Source: Coleophoma eucalyptorum
Taxonomy: Eukaryota; Ascomycota; Leotiomycetes; Helotiales; Dermateaceae
Reading direction: 5' to 3'
Assembly (NCBI GenBank): GCA_026120035.1
Contig: JALRME010000013.1
Coordinates: 62,001-126,000, forward strand
Length of the DNA: 64,000 bases
Of the stretch, positions 46,198-57,674 are shown piece after piece. The position numbers and the translations under genes were made by a program. Below the pieces are notes generated by a model. The model saw only the letters and a list, made by a program, of their open reading frames with translations, had not been told where the DNA came from and made no database searches. Numbering within the stretch: position 1 is the stretch's first letter; the number at the start of each line of letters is the position of its first letter.

Positions 46198-48915
46198 CTA
46201 CCTTGTAATGTTCAACAGTGCCTCAATATACCTCTTAGTATCAACACCGATGCCCTGAACCAACCTCCCCGGAGCACTGGCATCAGTGGTTTCAGGGTTG
46301 GAAAAGCGCATGGCGCTGGAAGACTTAGCAGCGATATGGTCGCTAGCTCGACGGACAAGGAAGATCTCTTTGTCTCGTGGGATGTATTCATTACCGTTGA
46401 CGGGTGTAGATGCTTCGAGGAACGGGTGCGCGACTGAGGTCATGCTACGGGATTTGAGGCTACTGTGCCGCGATTTAGATGCTGTTGTGCCTCGAGATGC
46501 GCTACCCGTCGATTTAGACTTCGATTTGGGCGGTCCTGTGAGGGACGCTGGAATAGCAACAGTTTCAGTGCTGTCTTCCGCAATAAGAGTCGGAACTTTA
46601 ACCACCCCAGAGGTGAGTGAGGTTGAGGCAGGTTCCGTCTCTGGTATCAGTGTCCAAACAACCCACCAACCACGGCTGGTCTTGCACGTACGCTCCAACT
46701 CATCTCCTTCGGTCGTAGTAGCAATATACATGTTGATGATTTGCATGTGAGTATTCATAGCTTCAATCCGAGACCACGGTAACGATTCCAATGACCGTGA
46801 AAATTGCTGGTAAGGATCTGGGATATTTGGTATCGTGGAGTTGAGTGTCAGCAATCGAGGATCCCAGACCAAGTCATAAATAGGTGTTCCCGCATCAGCT
46901 GCCTCTACCGGATTGAGTTGTGGTTTCGTTGCTCGGAATTTGGTTGACCGTAGTAACGGCTTCAGTAGCGGTGTCATCTGATGATGTAGAGAACGGTACA
47001 AAGTGGGCCAAGCAAGCGCGTCAGTTCTCAGGTCGAATAGGAATACAAATATGAATGGCCTATTCACATAGACAACAGCCCTTAGCTTTTTGGTTTTGTT
47101 GCGGTCTTGTCCACTATCGTGGGATAAGTTAGACGTCCCAGTGTGCTCTGAACCCCCATGATTTGAAGTTGCCTGGCCCAGATCTGCTTTCCCGAGGTCA
47201 ATGCTGAGATCGGCTTCTGATCGAGCATCTTCGGCACGTTCAAGTTCTAGAGTCAGAGTCCGTAGAAGAATTCTATGATTATCCTTGTCATCCTCGCCAT
47301 TTCCAACTTCGTCATCCTGCTCATTGTCGTCAATATTTCCCATTAGTCCAACAAGATAGTGGCCTATCGAATCGTCTTGTGGGAACAATTCATCCCCTGT
47401 GCTGGGGGGCACTGTAATTTTGCTCTGTGATATTGGTGATGTGGGTATTTGAGATGGAGATGTAGAATCAGGCTCTGCTGAAACCTTGCGATCACCCTTG
47501 GTTGAGGTACCTCCCAAAGTCCAGTGAGTTCCATAGCCCATCTTTAGATATTGAACGAATTTGTTGTTCTTGGCCGATTCACTATCTGTGCTATTATGGC
47601 TGACAGTTGAGGTCCCCCTTTTGAAGGAAGGTCGGCGTTTACTGAGTTTTAACGCCGCCGTACTTTCACTAGATTGAGCGCTTGCATCCAGTGAAGGTCG
47701 CTCCTGTGGGCTATTTGGTCGAGATCGTTTATCTTGACTTGGAAGTCCATAGACCTGTCGTGCACCCTTCTTTGCATCTGGAGATAGCTCTCTTGTTTCA
47801 GGGTGCGTTATATCCTTTCCATTGCGTTTTGATTTTGCCTTTGTCCGGCGTGTCGAACTTGGATTATCGATGACTCCATAGGCATAAGGACCCCATCTAT
47901 AGAGGTCTTCCATCCAATGGGTAACATCCCGTAATGATTTTCGCGAGAGAGCGCCAGTTCCCAAGAACACAGCACCATCTTCGGCAGCAATTTCATCTCC
48001 AGTTCCTAACCACGGCCCGATGGTCTTCCTAGCCTGTCCTTTAATAGGTTTTGGTGGCTCAATCAAAGCTGGCGTCTCCGCATCTCCAAATTTGGATACT
48101 ATAACATCCACGAGATTCTCGACCCGGCCGACAAACCCTTCAAGAACTTCTCGTTCCCCACTGCCTCTTTCTTCCTCGCCTACCCCGACACCCAACTCAC
48201 CACAAGCTGCGAGCTTAATACCGCTATATAGACTGGCAGCAGGATTTCCATGCATGAGAACATTCCATGTGGAAATATATGTGTCCCAGTAACGTGTTAA
48301 AATACCAATGAATTTCGACCTCCTGGTACGCACGAAGAGAGCGCTCAAGGACGAAGCATGGTGTAATAGAAATGTGGCATGAGCTCGAAGCAGATCACCA
48401 AGCAATAATATTGCAGGCTTCACTTCGCGGGAAGAATACTCGGTGATTTGTTTGCTACCATCGTTGCCCTTCCCGCTTGGTGTGGTCGTGGTAGGAAGCC
48501 TCGTCAGGTCAATAGACTATAATACAATTAGGAACAGCATACCAGTAGGGGCTTTGTGCGGACTTGCGGCTATAATCCACCAACCACTTTCTAGTTCATG
48601 GAGAACGATCCTTGACTTCTCCGTTTCAATGGTAGAAACAGATTTCCCATCAGAGAAGCTCTTGCCAAACTCGACCATGCCCTGCGCCAGACCAATTTGC
48701 CTCAATTGTTCATTGGTCTCTTCTCGAGCCGCAGCCTCCTGACTTTTGGCATCAGCTTTGGCCCGTCCTTTGGCACCACCCGTTCGTGGGGAGGAATAGT
48801 AAACAATCTGTTGATCGAGTGTTTCGTCGGTGTTCCCGAGCGATGGGTTGTAGATGGCTAGGAATCCTAACTGGGCAGGGACAACCTGTTGGTTGGGATC
48901 AGAATATGTCGACAT
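46198..48915 (-). CDS. CCZ1: vacuolar fusion protein CCZ1
   Basis: Subunit of the Mon1-Ccz1 GEF that activates Rab7/Ypt7 for endosome/autophagosome-vacuole fusion. Two exons: 48915-48568 and 48516-46198, giving 888 aa; the first in-frame ATG is 48915 (MSTYSDPNQQ). The longin-like N-terminus is PAQLGFLAIYNPSLGNTDET, then QIVYYSS and ESGWWIIA-SIDLTRLP across the junction. The middle is disordered and Ser-rich. The C-terminus again has ordered blocks (VNRPFIFVFLFDLRTDALAW, PTLYRSLHHQMTPLLKPL) and ends VDTKRYIEALLNITR. The intron (51 nt) begins GCAAGT, not GT; reading through would put a stop 17 codons later. Fungal Ccz1 is typically 700-900 aa, so the length fits. Confidence 0.9.
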
Positions 48916-49661
48916 TGCATCTTCAGGCACGTAGTACGCGTTGGACGTGGTAATGGCATACGGGTGGGTTGTAAAGACGAAGAGAGGCTACACCGACGGA
49001 GCGCATTCTAAGGTGAACAATAGAGGTGTGCCCGCCCGTGCGCGACTCGAGGGGACACCTAGAGGCTGCAATGAGTCGCTGGACCTGCGAAGAAGGTACG
49101 TCTAGCCTGAAGACGCCCTCCTGGTTGGTATTGAGGGACTCATGCGTCGAGCAACAATGTCGGGCCCAAGACAGGGCAGGGGCGGTGGCTGTTTTGTGCC
49201 CTATGATGACATAAATGCCTTTCAATGCGGAGAGAACAATCCGGGTACGATTGCGACGGCAAAAACCATGGGCATTCAAGTAAGCGAAGGCTTTTATTAC
49301 GTACGGCTCTTTTCCCCTGTCGTCGATCAGATCACATGAGATCAAATCAAAGGCAGAAGAAGACCTAGGATACATTTCTGAAGTGTCCATCATCTCCGTC
49401 TGTCTGCTTGCTATCACATGTAGTTAGGAGAGTTGGTCTGCTATTTCTTCTGGGTTCCGATTGTACGTCCTCTTCAGGTGTGTGTTCATCCATGCCATTC
49501 TTGATGTACAGTGGAGACTAGAAGCTCTACTACGCCAACAAGCCACGAATAGGCCTCTAACTCGCGTGCCGCTGCTGCACAATGTCATGAATGCTTGCTG
49601 ATGGGTGTGACTAGGAGCCTCTAGGAGTGTGATCCAGTGATGCATTTTGTTCCATTTTGAG
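48916..49661. promoter_or_regulatory. divergent intergenic region of CCZ1 and the formyltransferase gene
   Basis: No gene seen; a 164-codon minus-strand frame at 48923-49417 overlaps the CCZ1 start and lacks motifs. Confidence 0.45.
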
Positions 49662-50981
49662 ATGCTTCTTTTAACCTTGAAGCACGCCGCATCTTCATTA
49701 CGATGCCATACACCCAGCAGGTCCCGAGTATACCAGTGTGTATATTACAGTACTAAGGTGTCAAAACCTCTGAGAGTACTTTTCTGCGGATCCGATGGTT
49801 TCAGCAGTGCAGCATTACGTGCCCTTCATGACGAGCAGCGTCGAAATCCCCAATCAATAGCATCCATCGATGTACTTTGCCGGCCTGGAAAAAGAACCGG
49901 CCGAGGATTGAAAATTTTTCGAGAAGGTAGGTAAATACCTTGCGCTTTCCTAGGGACTTACTAATTGTCAAAAGTTCCCATCAAAGCCGTTGCCCACGAG
50001 TTGGGACTTCGAGTGCATGAGAGGGATACATTTACAGGATGGCAGGTGAGCAAGCTCTAGTTGATAAGAATGGAATGGCACTGATCTTGCACTAGTTGCC
50101 ACAACCAGATGGCGAGATAATCAATCTTATTGTAGCTGTCTCATTTGGATTATTTGTTCCTCCGCGGATCTTGAAGAGTGCGGAGTATGGAGGACTTAAC
50201 CTTCATCCTTCACTTCTACCAGCGTACGTTAATCTTTGGAGGCAGCGAGTTCCGTGCTGATTCATCTAGCTTTCCAGGAGCTGCACCTATCCAGCGAACT
50301 CTGCTCGCTGGCATTGAGAGTACCGGTGTCTCTTTGCAGACTCTGGACGAAAAGGCTTTCGACCGTGGCGTTGTTCTTGCCACCACTGGAAAACTGACAA
50401 TTGAAGAGAACTCAAGATACGTGGATGTGCTTGAAATGCTTACACCAAAAGCAGCCGATCTCTTGCGAGAGGGGATCAGAAATAAACTCTACGTGCCACC
50501 CCTTAAGGCTGTTAAGGCCCCAGTCATGCCTGCAGAAGTAATGCAGAAATCAGCACCAAAAATCACGCCAGAAGATAGGCGTGTGGACTGGGAAAGATCA
50601 GCCTGTGTGTTGGCTCGATATGATCGCGTTTTGGGCTCTCTTTGGACCGAGGTCGCGTATCCCTTGCAGGATCCAAAGCGATGGATTTTTGCAGACGTGG
50701 AAGAATGCAGCGAGAGTAAGATCAGCGAAGCAATGACGAAAGCTTTAGAAAAGAACCCGTCCCTCGAAAACTCCGAGCCAGGACTATCGCCACCAACTAT
50801 ATGCTTCTTAGAAGCGAGTCACGTCGAATATATTGACGGTGGGGATGGCACTATCATTTTCAAAACGAGCGATGGCAAAGGTGTCAAGGTTAAGCAGATC
50901 ACTGTCTCTGGACAAAAGAAACGATCAGCTGCAGTTGTTGTTGAAGAATTGAGAAGATTATGGAAGCAAAAGCCTATTTAA
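49662..50981 (+). CDS. FMT1: methionyl-tRNA formyltransferase, mitochondrial
   Basis: Formylates initiator Met-tRNA in mitochondria. Exons 49662-49926, 49975-50045, 50096-50223 and 50270-50981 give 391 aa. The start ATG is 49662; the upstream TTG reading is not used. Residues 1-35 form a presequence (LLLTLKHAASSLRCHTPSRS). The formyl-transferase fold: LRVLFCGSDGFSSAALRAL, DVLCRPGKRTGRGLK, VPIKAVAHELGLRVHE, LIVAVSFGLFVPPRIL and the active-site NLHPSLLP (Asn and His of the N-x-H...D triad). The triad Asp is in LDEKAFDRGVVLA. In the loop after SLLP, bacterial enzymes have x-x-RGAAPIQ, whereas this model reads AFPGAAPIQ: the Arg is replaced by Pro at an exon junction. The C-terminal domain is shorter than in bacteria. 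Confidence 0.9.
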
Positions 50982-51385
50982 GATTTGAAGCTTTCGGCCT
51001 TTATTGTACTTTATAGATACTGGACCAATTGTAATTATAGATAAAAATGAGGTCTCATTTTAAGGGTATTATGCCAAGAACCGAACCATGAATAACTTTG
51101 GAAGGGTTTGGTAAGGTGCCTAAATACTATTTTCCTAGCTAGGCCTAGAATAGACTACAGACGAAAGCTTCATATTCTTGGGTATGCAAGGCAGGATATG
51201 AGACGTTTATCACATCATAGCTGTGGTTCCATCAAGCACTCTTCCAGTGACGTTCAGGCGTGCATGGAGTGAAGTAATCTTCCACATCACATTTAAGATC
51301 ATAAGCGAGCAACAACCGGTAGAGCATGATTTCAACGGCTTCATCTATCGATACAATGGGATTCATCCAGGGTTTCTGCTATCCC
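50982..51385. other. convergent intergenic region
   Basis: 3' flanks of FMT1 and the SDR gene; AT-rich, no gene. Confidence 0.5.
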
Positions 51386-52499
51386 TCAAGCGACATTTGC
51401 AAGCCCGGAATCAATCTGGATCTTCTGTCCGGTCATTGACGTGTTCCGCGCGATGTCAACAAAGGCCTGAGCACAATCGTCCAGATCGGTCTGTAGTGCA
51501 GGTAATCAGCATATAGGCAAAGAGACAAGAGGTTAGAGCTTACCTCTTTATTCAACCATGATCTATCCTTCAGATCTTGTATAGCCTTCTCGCCATATTT
51601 CAGACCCCATTCCGTGAGCAGAAGCCCAGGAAGGACAGCTTCGCAAGGCCAGTCAGTAAGTACAACAAAGAGCCAGTAATAACTGCTTCGGATGACCAAC
51701 TTACCATTAACACGAATCTTGGGACCCTGCGTGCTGGCCAAACAACGCATCAAATGCAACTGCGCAGCCTTCGTAACGCTATACGGCATCGAGCTCCCAT
51801 TCGTATACTCACCCGCAATACTCGACGTCATGATCATGACGCCACCCTCGGGGTTAGCATTGAAAGTCTCGCGGGCGCTCTTCATAAGGTGCGTTTGCGC
51901 TTTCACATTGACAGCAAAGCACGTATCCCAGTCCTCGGTCGTGGGCGCGAAGAGATCAGAAAACTTGCTAAATCTGGTAAAGCCGGCATTGGAGATCAGG
52001 ATGTCGAGCCCGCCGAGTTGCGAGATGGCTTCTTGGACGGTGCGAATGCAGTCTGCTTCTTTGCCCATATCCTAGATACGTGCATGCAATATTAGCTACG
52101 GCTTGCCTTGACGCATGATGATTTCTTTTTTTTTTTCCCTTTCTTTTCTTTTTCAAATGGCAAATACCTCACCAGATGTTTGATCTGGTTTACCACGGCA
52201 AAGTAGAAGTGGGGGAGGGGGACTCACACCCTGAATAATCACAGCTTTGATGCCATATTCCTTCTCGATCGTCTCCGCAATACCTTTCGCTTGATCCGCA
52301 CTCGACACATAATTAATGGCGACATTGCAGCCCTCGCTCGCAAACTTAAGGCAGATCAATTCTCCAAGTCCGCTGTTCAAATACCAAATCACTGTTAGCT
52401 GAATCCCTCATTCTTTCAAACATCTAACCCCTCTTTTTAGAGTGCTTACCGAGATCCTCCCGTCACCAAGACGTTTCTACCTTGCAGCGCGTATGGCAT
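51386..52499 (-). CDS. short-chain dehydrogenase/reductase (classical SDR)
   Basis: NAD(P)-dependent oxidoreductase, substrate unknown. Five exons: 52499-52450, 52372-52228, 52071-51705, 51638-51544 and 51490-51386, giving 253 aa, a typical classical SDR length. Rossmann motif: ALQGRNVLVTGGSRGLGE (TGxxxGxG split by intron 1). ISNAG at about 95; TSSIAGE (catalytic Ser); MPYSVTKAA (catalytic Tyr-x-x-x-Lys); INPG-like VNAVLPGLLLTEWG. The C-terminus is TGQKIQIDSGLANVA. After Rossmann strand 2 the residues are NYVSSADQAKG, without an obvious Arg, so cofactor preference is unclear. The sequence resembles uncharacterised 3-oxoacyl-ACP reductase-like fungal SDRs. No biosynthetic neighbours, so no pathway is proposed. 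Confidence 0.9.
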
Positions 52500-53086
52500 G
52501 ACTGGTGAGTTTTAATTGCTTAATGTGACTGGGACGTTCCTCAGATTTGAAGCGTAGGACAGATTTCTATTGTGTATTTGTATCCCACTGTTGGTTGATT
52601 ACTCGCTGGTATGCATCTCTTGTTAGTAAGAAGCGACCTCGGTGGTACCCTCCATTTCCGGATCGTGCAGCTTCGGCAAGGTACGTACCCTCTGCCGGCG
52701 ACGGCGTCAACTACCTGTCCACTGCCTGACAAGACACATTCGGCACGGAGTATTATGGTTGTTCGGAGTCTAAATCGGGAAGATCTTATCATTGCTTCGG
52801 GACCCTTTCATAACTACAGCATGGGGCTATTGGTTAAAGTAAGTCACACTGTCACGAATAAATGATAACACCATCAAAGTACTGGGCAATCCGTCTATGC
52901 CTTTGGAGAACTACGTGAAATTGATAATACATCTGGTCTTATGCCTGCCAGTTACATCGATGCCACGATGATTATATGAGAAGAAGCAATGTCCTGTACC
53001 CTGCCAGCAGATGTAATCGGCCAGCTAGTTATCCCATTTGTGATGGATGTTGTACAAGTCCACAGTCCTTCCTCCTCCAACCCTGT
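52500..53086. other. 0.6-kb intergenic region, SDR promoter and Stf2-like 3' flank
   Basis: No gene seen. Confidence 0.5.
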
Positions 53087-53719
53087 TTACTCCTTAGCCT
53101 TATGGTCTTCGTCGACGCTTCCCTCGGAGCTCTCGGTGTTGACACGATGAGCTGTGAGGTCGTCCTCAAACTCCGGTCCGTGAAGTTCCTCCTCAAAGAC
53201 GGGTTCAGTCTCGATCTGCTCAAACTTGGTCTTGAAATCCTTGAGACCAGCAGAGTAGGAGCTGCTGTTGGAACGACGGCGAGCATTGTTCAAGTTGAAG
53301 CCAGCATCCTGAACTTCGTCGCCATCGACACCCCTGACGCAAGGTTAGCACAAATTGGTGGTCGTGAAAGTGGAATAAGTCAGAAGGAGAAGGAGAAGGA
53401 GAAGGAGAACTTACCATCCACCCTTTCCAGCACCATTCTTCTTGGTCTTTCTGGGGTCATTGCCCTCGAAGCCCGACTTGGCAAAGTATCTAGGTAGATG
53501 CTCTTCCGGTGCAGCCGTGCCATCAGCGAGGCCGGCATGGTCTCGATCATTGAACTTGTGAGACTTTCCCACTGCAAGAGAAAAGGGATTGCTTAGCAAA
53601 CAGCTAGACTTTGCGGAGGGTTGTTGGGATGAGATTGGGTATCGGTGACATATGATACACAGATAGCGGGGAAGGGGAAGCGCAAGCCAAACAGCGGGCA
53701 GCAGGAGGATGGACTTACT
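53087..53719 (-). CDS. Stf2/Tma10-like small hydrophilic protein (start codon split by an intron)
   Basis: Predicted 134 aa. Coding begins with the single base A at 53719, then exon 53571-53415 and exon 53333-53087. The initiator ATG is assembled as A|TG across a 145-nt intron (GTAAGT...TTGCAG). The protein starts MGKSHKFNDRDHAGLADGTA, then LPRYFAKSGFEGNDPRKTKK, NGAGKGGWGVDGDEVQDAGF, NARRRSNSSSYSAG and an acidic tail ending HKAKE. The K-x-G-x-GKGxWG-x-xGDE signature and RRRSNS are those of yeast Stf2/Tma10, reported as ATP synthase inhibitor-stabilising and ribosome- or stress-associated hydrophilins. The role here is inferred. The second intron contains GGAGAA repeats (53383-53409). Diverges from DRE2. 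Confidence 0.82.
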
Positions 53720-54701
53720 TATGGCGGTTGTGGTGGCTAAAGGGTAGAGAGGAGAGAGGAGAGTTGGAGAGTGATGTAATTGAGGTAGTTTGGGATGGAT
53801 TGAAGGGGAAAGCAGTAAAGTGGTGATGGAATGAAGATGAGAGATGGAAGAGCAGGAGTAGGAAGTAGCTAGCTCTGGGAGTTCTTAAAGCAAGAGCTCG
53901 GATTATGGATGGTCCAGGAGAGAAATCACGCGACACACTTACGACTCGCACCTCAGTTACTGACTGGCCTTTCGTGCATCGCTTGGCCATGAGTGCCGAA
54001 AGAAGGGGCAACCACGCCATAGACAATCAGACAATTGCGTGATGCCTCGCCTTCCATTGCCTACTGCCGCTTGCATCGTGCAGCTGGGTTGATGGGATCG
54101 TCTGGTTAGTCACTTTGGGGTCAAGGGTGAATCTTGTCGTGTGCAGCCTTTCAGCTTCCGATCGGCGCTGCTCTGGGACGGGCCTGATGCTTCCCTGGAC
54201 TTCCCAGACCACCAGCTGTAGCCAGCTTCGCCGGTACAATGCTGTGCTGTGCTATGCTGGTACAACGGTACAACGGTACCACGATACCAACGGGACTCTG
54301 GTATCGTACTGTCTCGAACACGCGCGCTTCCCCACACTCTACAGTAGCGCCAACCCTGCCGGACCCCTGCCGCACTGGCGTCATGCTCTCCTGTCCCTCC
54401 GGTCCCCTCCTGGCCCCCCCTCCTGCCCACTTTACCTCTAATGGCACTCCTTTTTCGGCGAAAAATTCACTGCGCTGACCAATGCCCAATGGCAGGCATC
54501 TCCGCTGCTGGTCAGCAATTATTATTCTTCCTCTCCCTCCAAACCCGATATCCTAACCCATACCAAATACCTCTCCTTTATTCTCATCCACAGCCTCCCT
54601 TTCTCGCATAGTCGCATAAAAGTGCCAACAACCCGTGGCAACTGTCTGATTTCATCAACCAACTCGCCGGCGCAGAATCTGTTGCCACCCTTTACCCCGC
54701 C
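53720..54701. promoter_or_regulatory. 1-kb divergent region of the Stf2-like gene and DRE2
   Basis: Includes the transcribed leader of the Stf2-like gene upstream of 53719 (purine-rich on the plus strand, 53735-53860). Also GTACAACG-type short repeats with CTGTG tandem at about 54239-54290, and a pyrimidine-rich DRE2 leader (54520-54600). No further gene. Confidence 0.5.
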
Positions 54702-55787
54702 ATGGCACCCTCAGTCATGATGATTGATAACGACTCCGATTTCAACCCCGTCCTCCCACCAGCGAAGAGCGCTTCCCTGACAACTCGCACGCTCCTGCTT
54801 GCACCGCCCTCTATTGCCAGCCATGAAGAGAATTTGCGAAATGTCCTCTCAGCTTACGACAGAGCCGCCACCGATTTGCAGATGCTCGATCGGCTGTCTG
54901 CTGGTTTAGTCACCCTTCCCGACACAACATACGATTTGATCCTCGTTCTGACTGATGCCGATGGCACCAGACTTGAGTCATCACAACTACTCACCCGCGA
55001 TGTATTCAGCAGAATAGTGAAGTCACTCAAGTCTGGGGGCAAATTACAGGCACAGGATGGCACTTTCGGTCAAACCGTGGGCAGCGATGAATTGCGCGAG
55101 GCCATCCTGGCCGGCTTGATGGCACAAGGAGACGGAATGGTGAAGCCTGACTCCACTGCAAGTCAAGCCGTACCATTGCGGTTTGGGCGGAAGAAGGATA
55201 CAACTGCTGTGTCCAACGCCGGGCCACCAGCACCCACCGCTACCGTTCCTGTCAATGGCAAACGCAAGAGTGTGGACATGACGGACAACCAGCCATCCGG
55301 GGTAGGGTTTGTGGATTTTAGCGACGACTTTGGGGAACCCATTATCACGGGAGAAGACGACGATGATGATGAGCTCATTGATGAAGACACTCTGTTGACC
55401 GAGGAAGACTTGCGCAGACCAGTCAATATCCGTGAGTGAAATCACATCTTATTTATTGGCCCGGCTAACATAATTGAAGCACCCGAGTGTGCCCCCAGAG
55501 TAGGCAAACGCCGACGAGCATGCAAAGACTGCACTTGCGGACTTGCAGAGAAGATTGCGGCTGAAGATGCAGCCAAGCGAGCAGAAGCCGATGCCCAACT
55601 ACAAACACTCAAGCTTGGCGCCGATGATCTGGCTGAGGTAGACTTTACTGTGCAAGGAAAGGTTGGGTCTTGTGGGAACTGCAGTCTAGGAGACGCCTTC
55701 CGTTGTGATGGATGCCCTTATATCGGAATGCCTGCTTTCGAGCCAGGCCAGGAGGTGAGGCTTCTAAACAACGAAATACAATTGTAG
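54702..55787 (+). CDS. DRE2: anamorsin homologue DRE2, cytosolic Fe-S assembly electron-transfer protein
   Basis: With the diflavin reductase Tah18 it delivers electrons for cytosolic Fe-S protein assembly. Exons 54702-55431 and 55480-55787 give 345 aa. Residues 1-150 form a degenerate methyltransferase-like domain ([41 protein letters not shown]). A long disordered linker ends with [20 protein letters not shown] and [11 protein letters not shown], matching the Dre2 Pfam linker. Fe-S motif A is [20 protein letters not shown] (CxnCxxCxC). Motif B is [19 protein letters not shown] (twin Cx2C). It ends [11 protein letters not shown]. All eight cysteines are present. Neighbour GRX5 also serves Fe-S biogenesis. 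Confidence 0.97.
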
Positions 55788-56772
55788 GCGTCTTTGGGTT
55801 CTGGATTGGATGGCGTTGGCTATTAGAGGATGCATGTTCAAGTCCAGACAAGGAAAACATAGGTCTGGCTGGTCTGGTGCTCTGGTGGGATATTTAGATG
55901 ATAAATGACAAGACACAATCAGCAGGTTTGGAATTATTACAGTATTAAATTTTACGAGTTCGTCCGTTTAATCTGAGCAATGCTTTCCCATAAACACAAG
56001 TGCAATGGAGCAAAGTGCTAAATCATGCCACTGTACAGTAGCAGCAAAGTTGATAAATATTAGAACGTTTATGTTTCTCTCTATCTCATCTAGAAATCTC
56101 TCTTAAAATTGTCTGCAAATGAGTACATGATGGTATCAAACTTCACATAGAGTAGGAGCTGAAGCAGGTTCATGTTAGCACAGTACAGGCTGATGCACAT
56201 GAGAAACGACAGCTTCATGAGGCAGCTGGTGGTGCGAAAAAGGAAGGAATATATGAAGAGCCTTGACATTAAGTAATTTGAGCTAGGAAGCGGTATGAAC
56301 AGTTATCAGAAATGGCAACATTTATCAGGCGTCCGCACCTTGAGGAAAAGTTCTAATGGCATGATTTTGTAAACCACGAATGCCAAACCAAAGAATTCCC
56401 CCTACCAATTGTCGACTGAACATGACTATTTCTGGCAATTACTGAGAAGGATCTACCAGTTGAGGGTGTCATTAATATGAGACAGGTATTCGAGTATAAT
56501 CGCTGAATGGAAATCTATGACTGGGCATACTGAGAGCAGGATCATATGATTTGAAATGCGGTGGTTCCTGCAAACGAGGAGCTTACCAATACCTAGATTG
56601 TAGCTCAGATTGACAAAGCCATAAAGAATCAAGATCAGAAGCAAGCCTGGAAGGAGTGTCTTTGGTATGGTACAATTTCCTTACAAGGCCCAAGAGTAGT
56701 GACCGATATCGTACATGGTGTTCATAGTCATTATTGAGACACCAATCTCTCCGTTGCACTCTCCCACAGCAT
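55788..56772. other. 1-kb convergent intergenic region between DRE2 and GRX5
   Basis: AT-rich 3' flanks. A T-loop-like word (GTTCAAGTCC, about 55838-55847) occurs without a convincing tRNA fold. No gene. Confidence 0.5.
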
Positions 56773-57384
56773 CTATTCCTCAGCTGCAACCACGACCTTC
56801 TTCTCCTCCAACAGCTTGGCCAATTCGCCGTTCTGGTGCATAGAGACGATGATATCACATCCTCCAACAAACTCCTTATCGACATAAAGTTGAGGTATGG
56901 TAGGCCATTCCGAGTACTCCTTAATACCTGCGAATCACTTAGCAACTTGCCCCAAACGCCGCACATTCCAACATGGTGGTTGAAAATGACAAACTCACCT
57001 TGTCTCAAAGCATCATCCTCAAGCACATTGAAAGCCGAGAACTTCGCGGGATCAACACCCTGAAGACCCAGAACCTGTATACTCGCTCGGGAGAAACCGC
57101 ACTGAGGAGTCTCTGGGGTTCCCTTCATGAACAAGACAACGGGGGCAGAAGCCACGGCCATATCGATGGCTTGCTTCGTCTCAGCTGAGAGGAATCTTGC
57201 GGCGATAGGTGAAATGCGCGGGTATGAGAATCTAGAGGCAAATTTTGGGACGGCTGCTGGTCGGGCAGCTTGTCGGAAAGCCTTTGAACATGAGTTTTTT
57301 TTAGTTGGAATTCTTGTTATGTTGTGCGAAGCTACAGAGCAAATGAGATCTACTGACCGACGATAACAGAGGCCGTGCAATCAT
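56773..57384 (-). CDS. GRX5: monothiol glutaredoxin 5, mitochondrial
   Basis: Receives [2Fe-2S] clusters from the ISU scaffold and passes them on in the mitochondrial matrix. Exons 57384-57358, 57281-56999 and 56927-56773 give 154 aa. Residues 1-40 form a basic presequence ([31 protein letters not shown]). The active site is CGFS at residues 70-73 in [16 protein letters not shown]. Other family blocks: [38 protein letters not shown] and [15 protein letters not shown]. All glutathione- and cluster-binding residues are in place (Lys62 area, CGFS, TIPQ, GGCD). The first exon is 27 nt with donor GTCAGT, fixed by frame and presequence logic. It diverges from CAB3 across 290 bp. Confidence 0.95.
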
Positions 57385-57674
57385 TATGGAGGAGTGTTGT
57401 GTTGGTTGAAATGATTTCGCAGGAATTATTTCCAATGTTTCTTCGACATAGCTCGATGATGTCGTTGCTTGGAAATACTTCTGACCAATCACAGCTCCGC
57501 GGTGGCTTTTCGGGGGTTGAACTCCCTCAGCTGTCGGCGCCGCGAGGCTGTGATTAACAATTAAATCCCAGGTTGCGAGATCTTTCTCCCACCTTTCTGC
57601 TCAACATAAATATGCAGCCGCCGAATCCTTGAAGGACCCTTTCCGTATTAATCTACAGGAAATATTAAATAGCA
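57385..57674. promoter_or_regulatory. 290-bp bidirectional promoter, GRX5 / CAB3
   Basis: Two CCAAT boxes on the plus strand (57433-57437 and 57485-57489) sit about 50-100 bp from the GRX5 start and 190-240 bp from the CAB3 start. CCAAT is bound by the Hap complex, which in filamentous fungi partners with HapX in iron control. Regulation is inferred from motif only. Confidence 0.5.

Noticed and set aside
55838..55847. T-loop-like GTTCAAGTCC after DRE2, possible tRNA
   Set aside because: No box A or acceptor stem; sits in the DRE2 3' flank.
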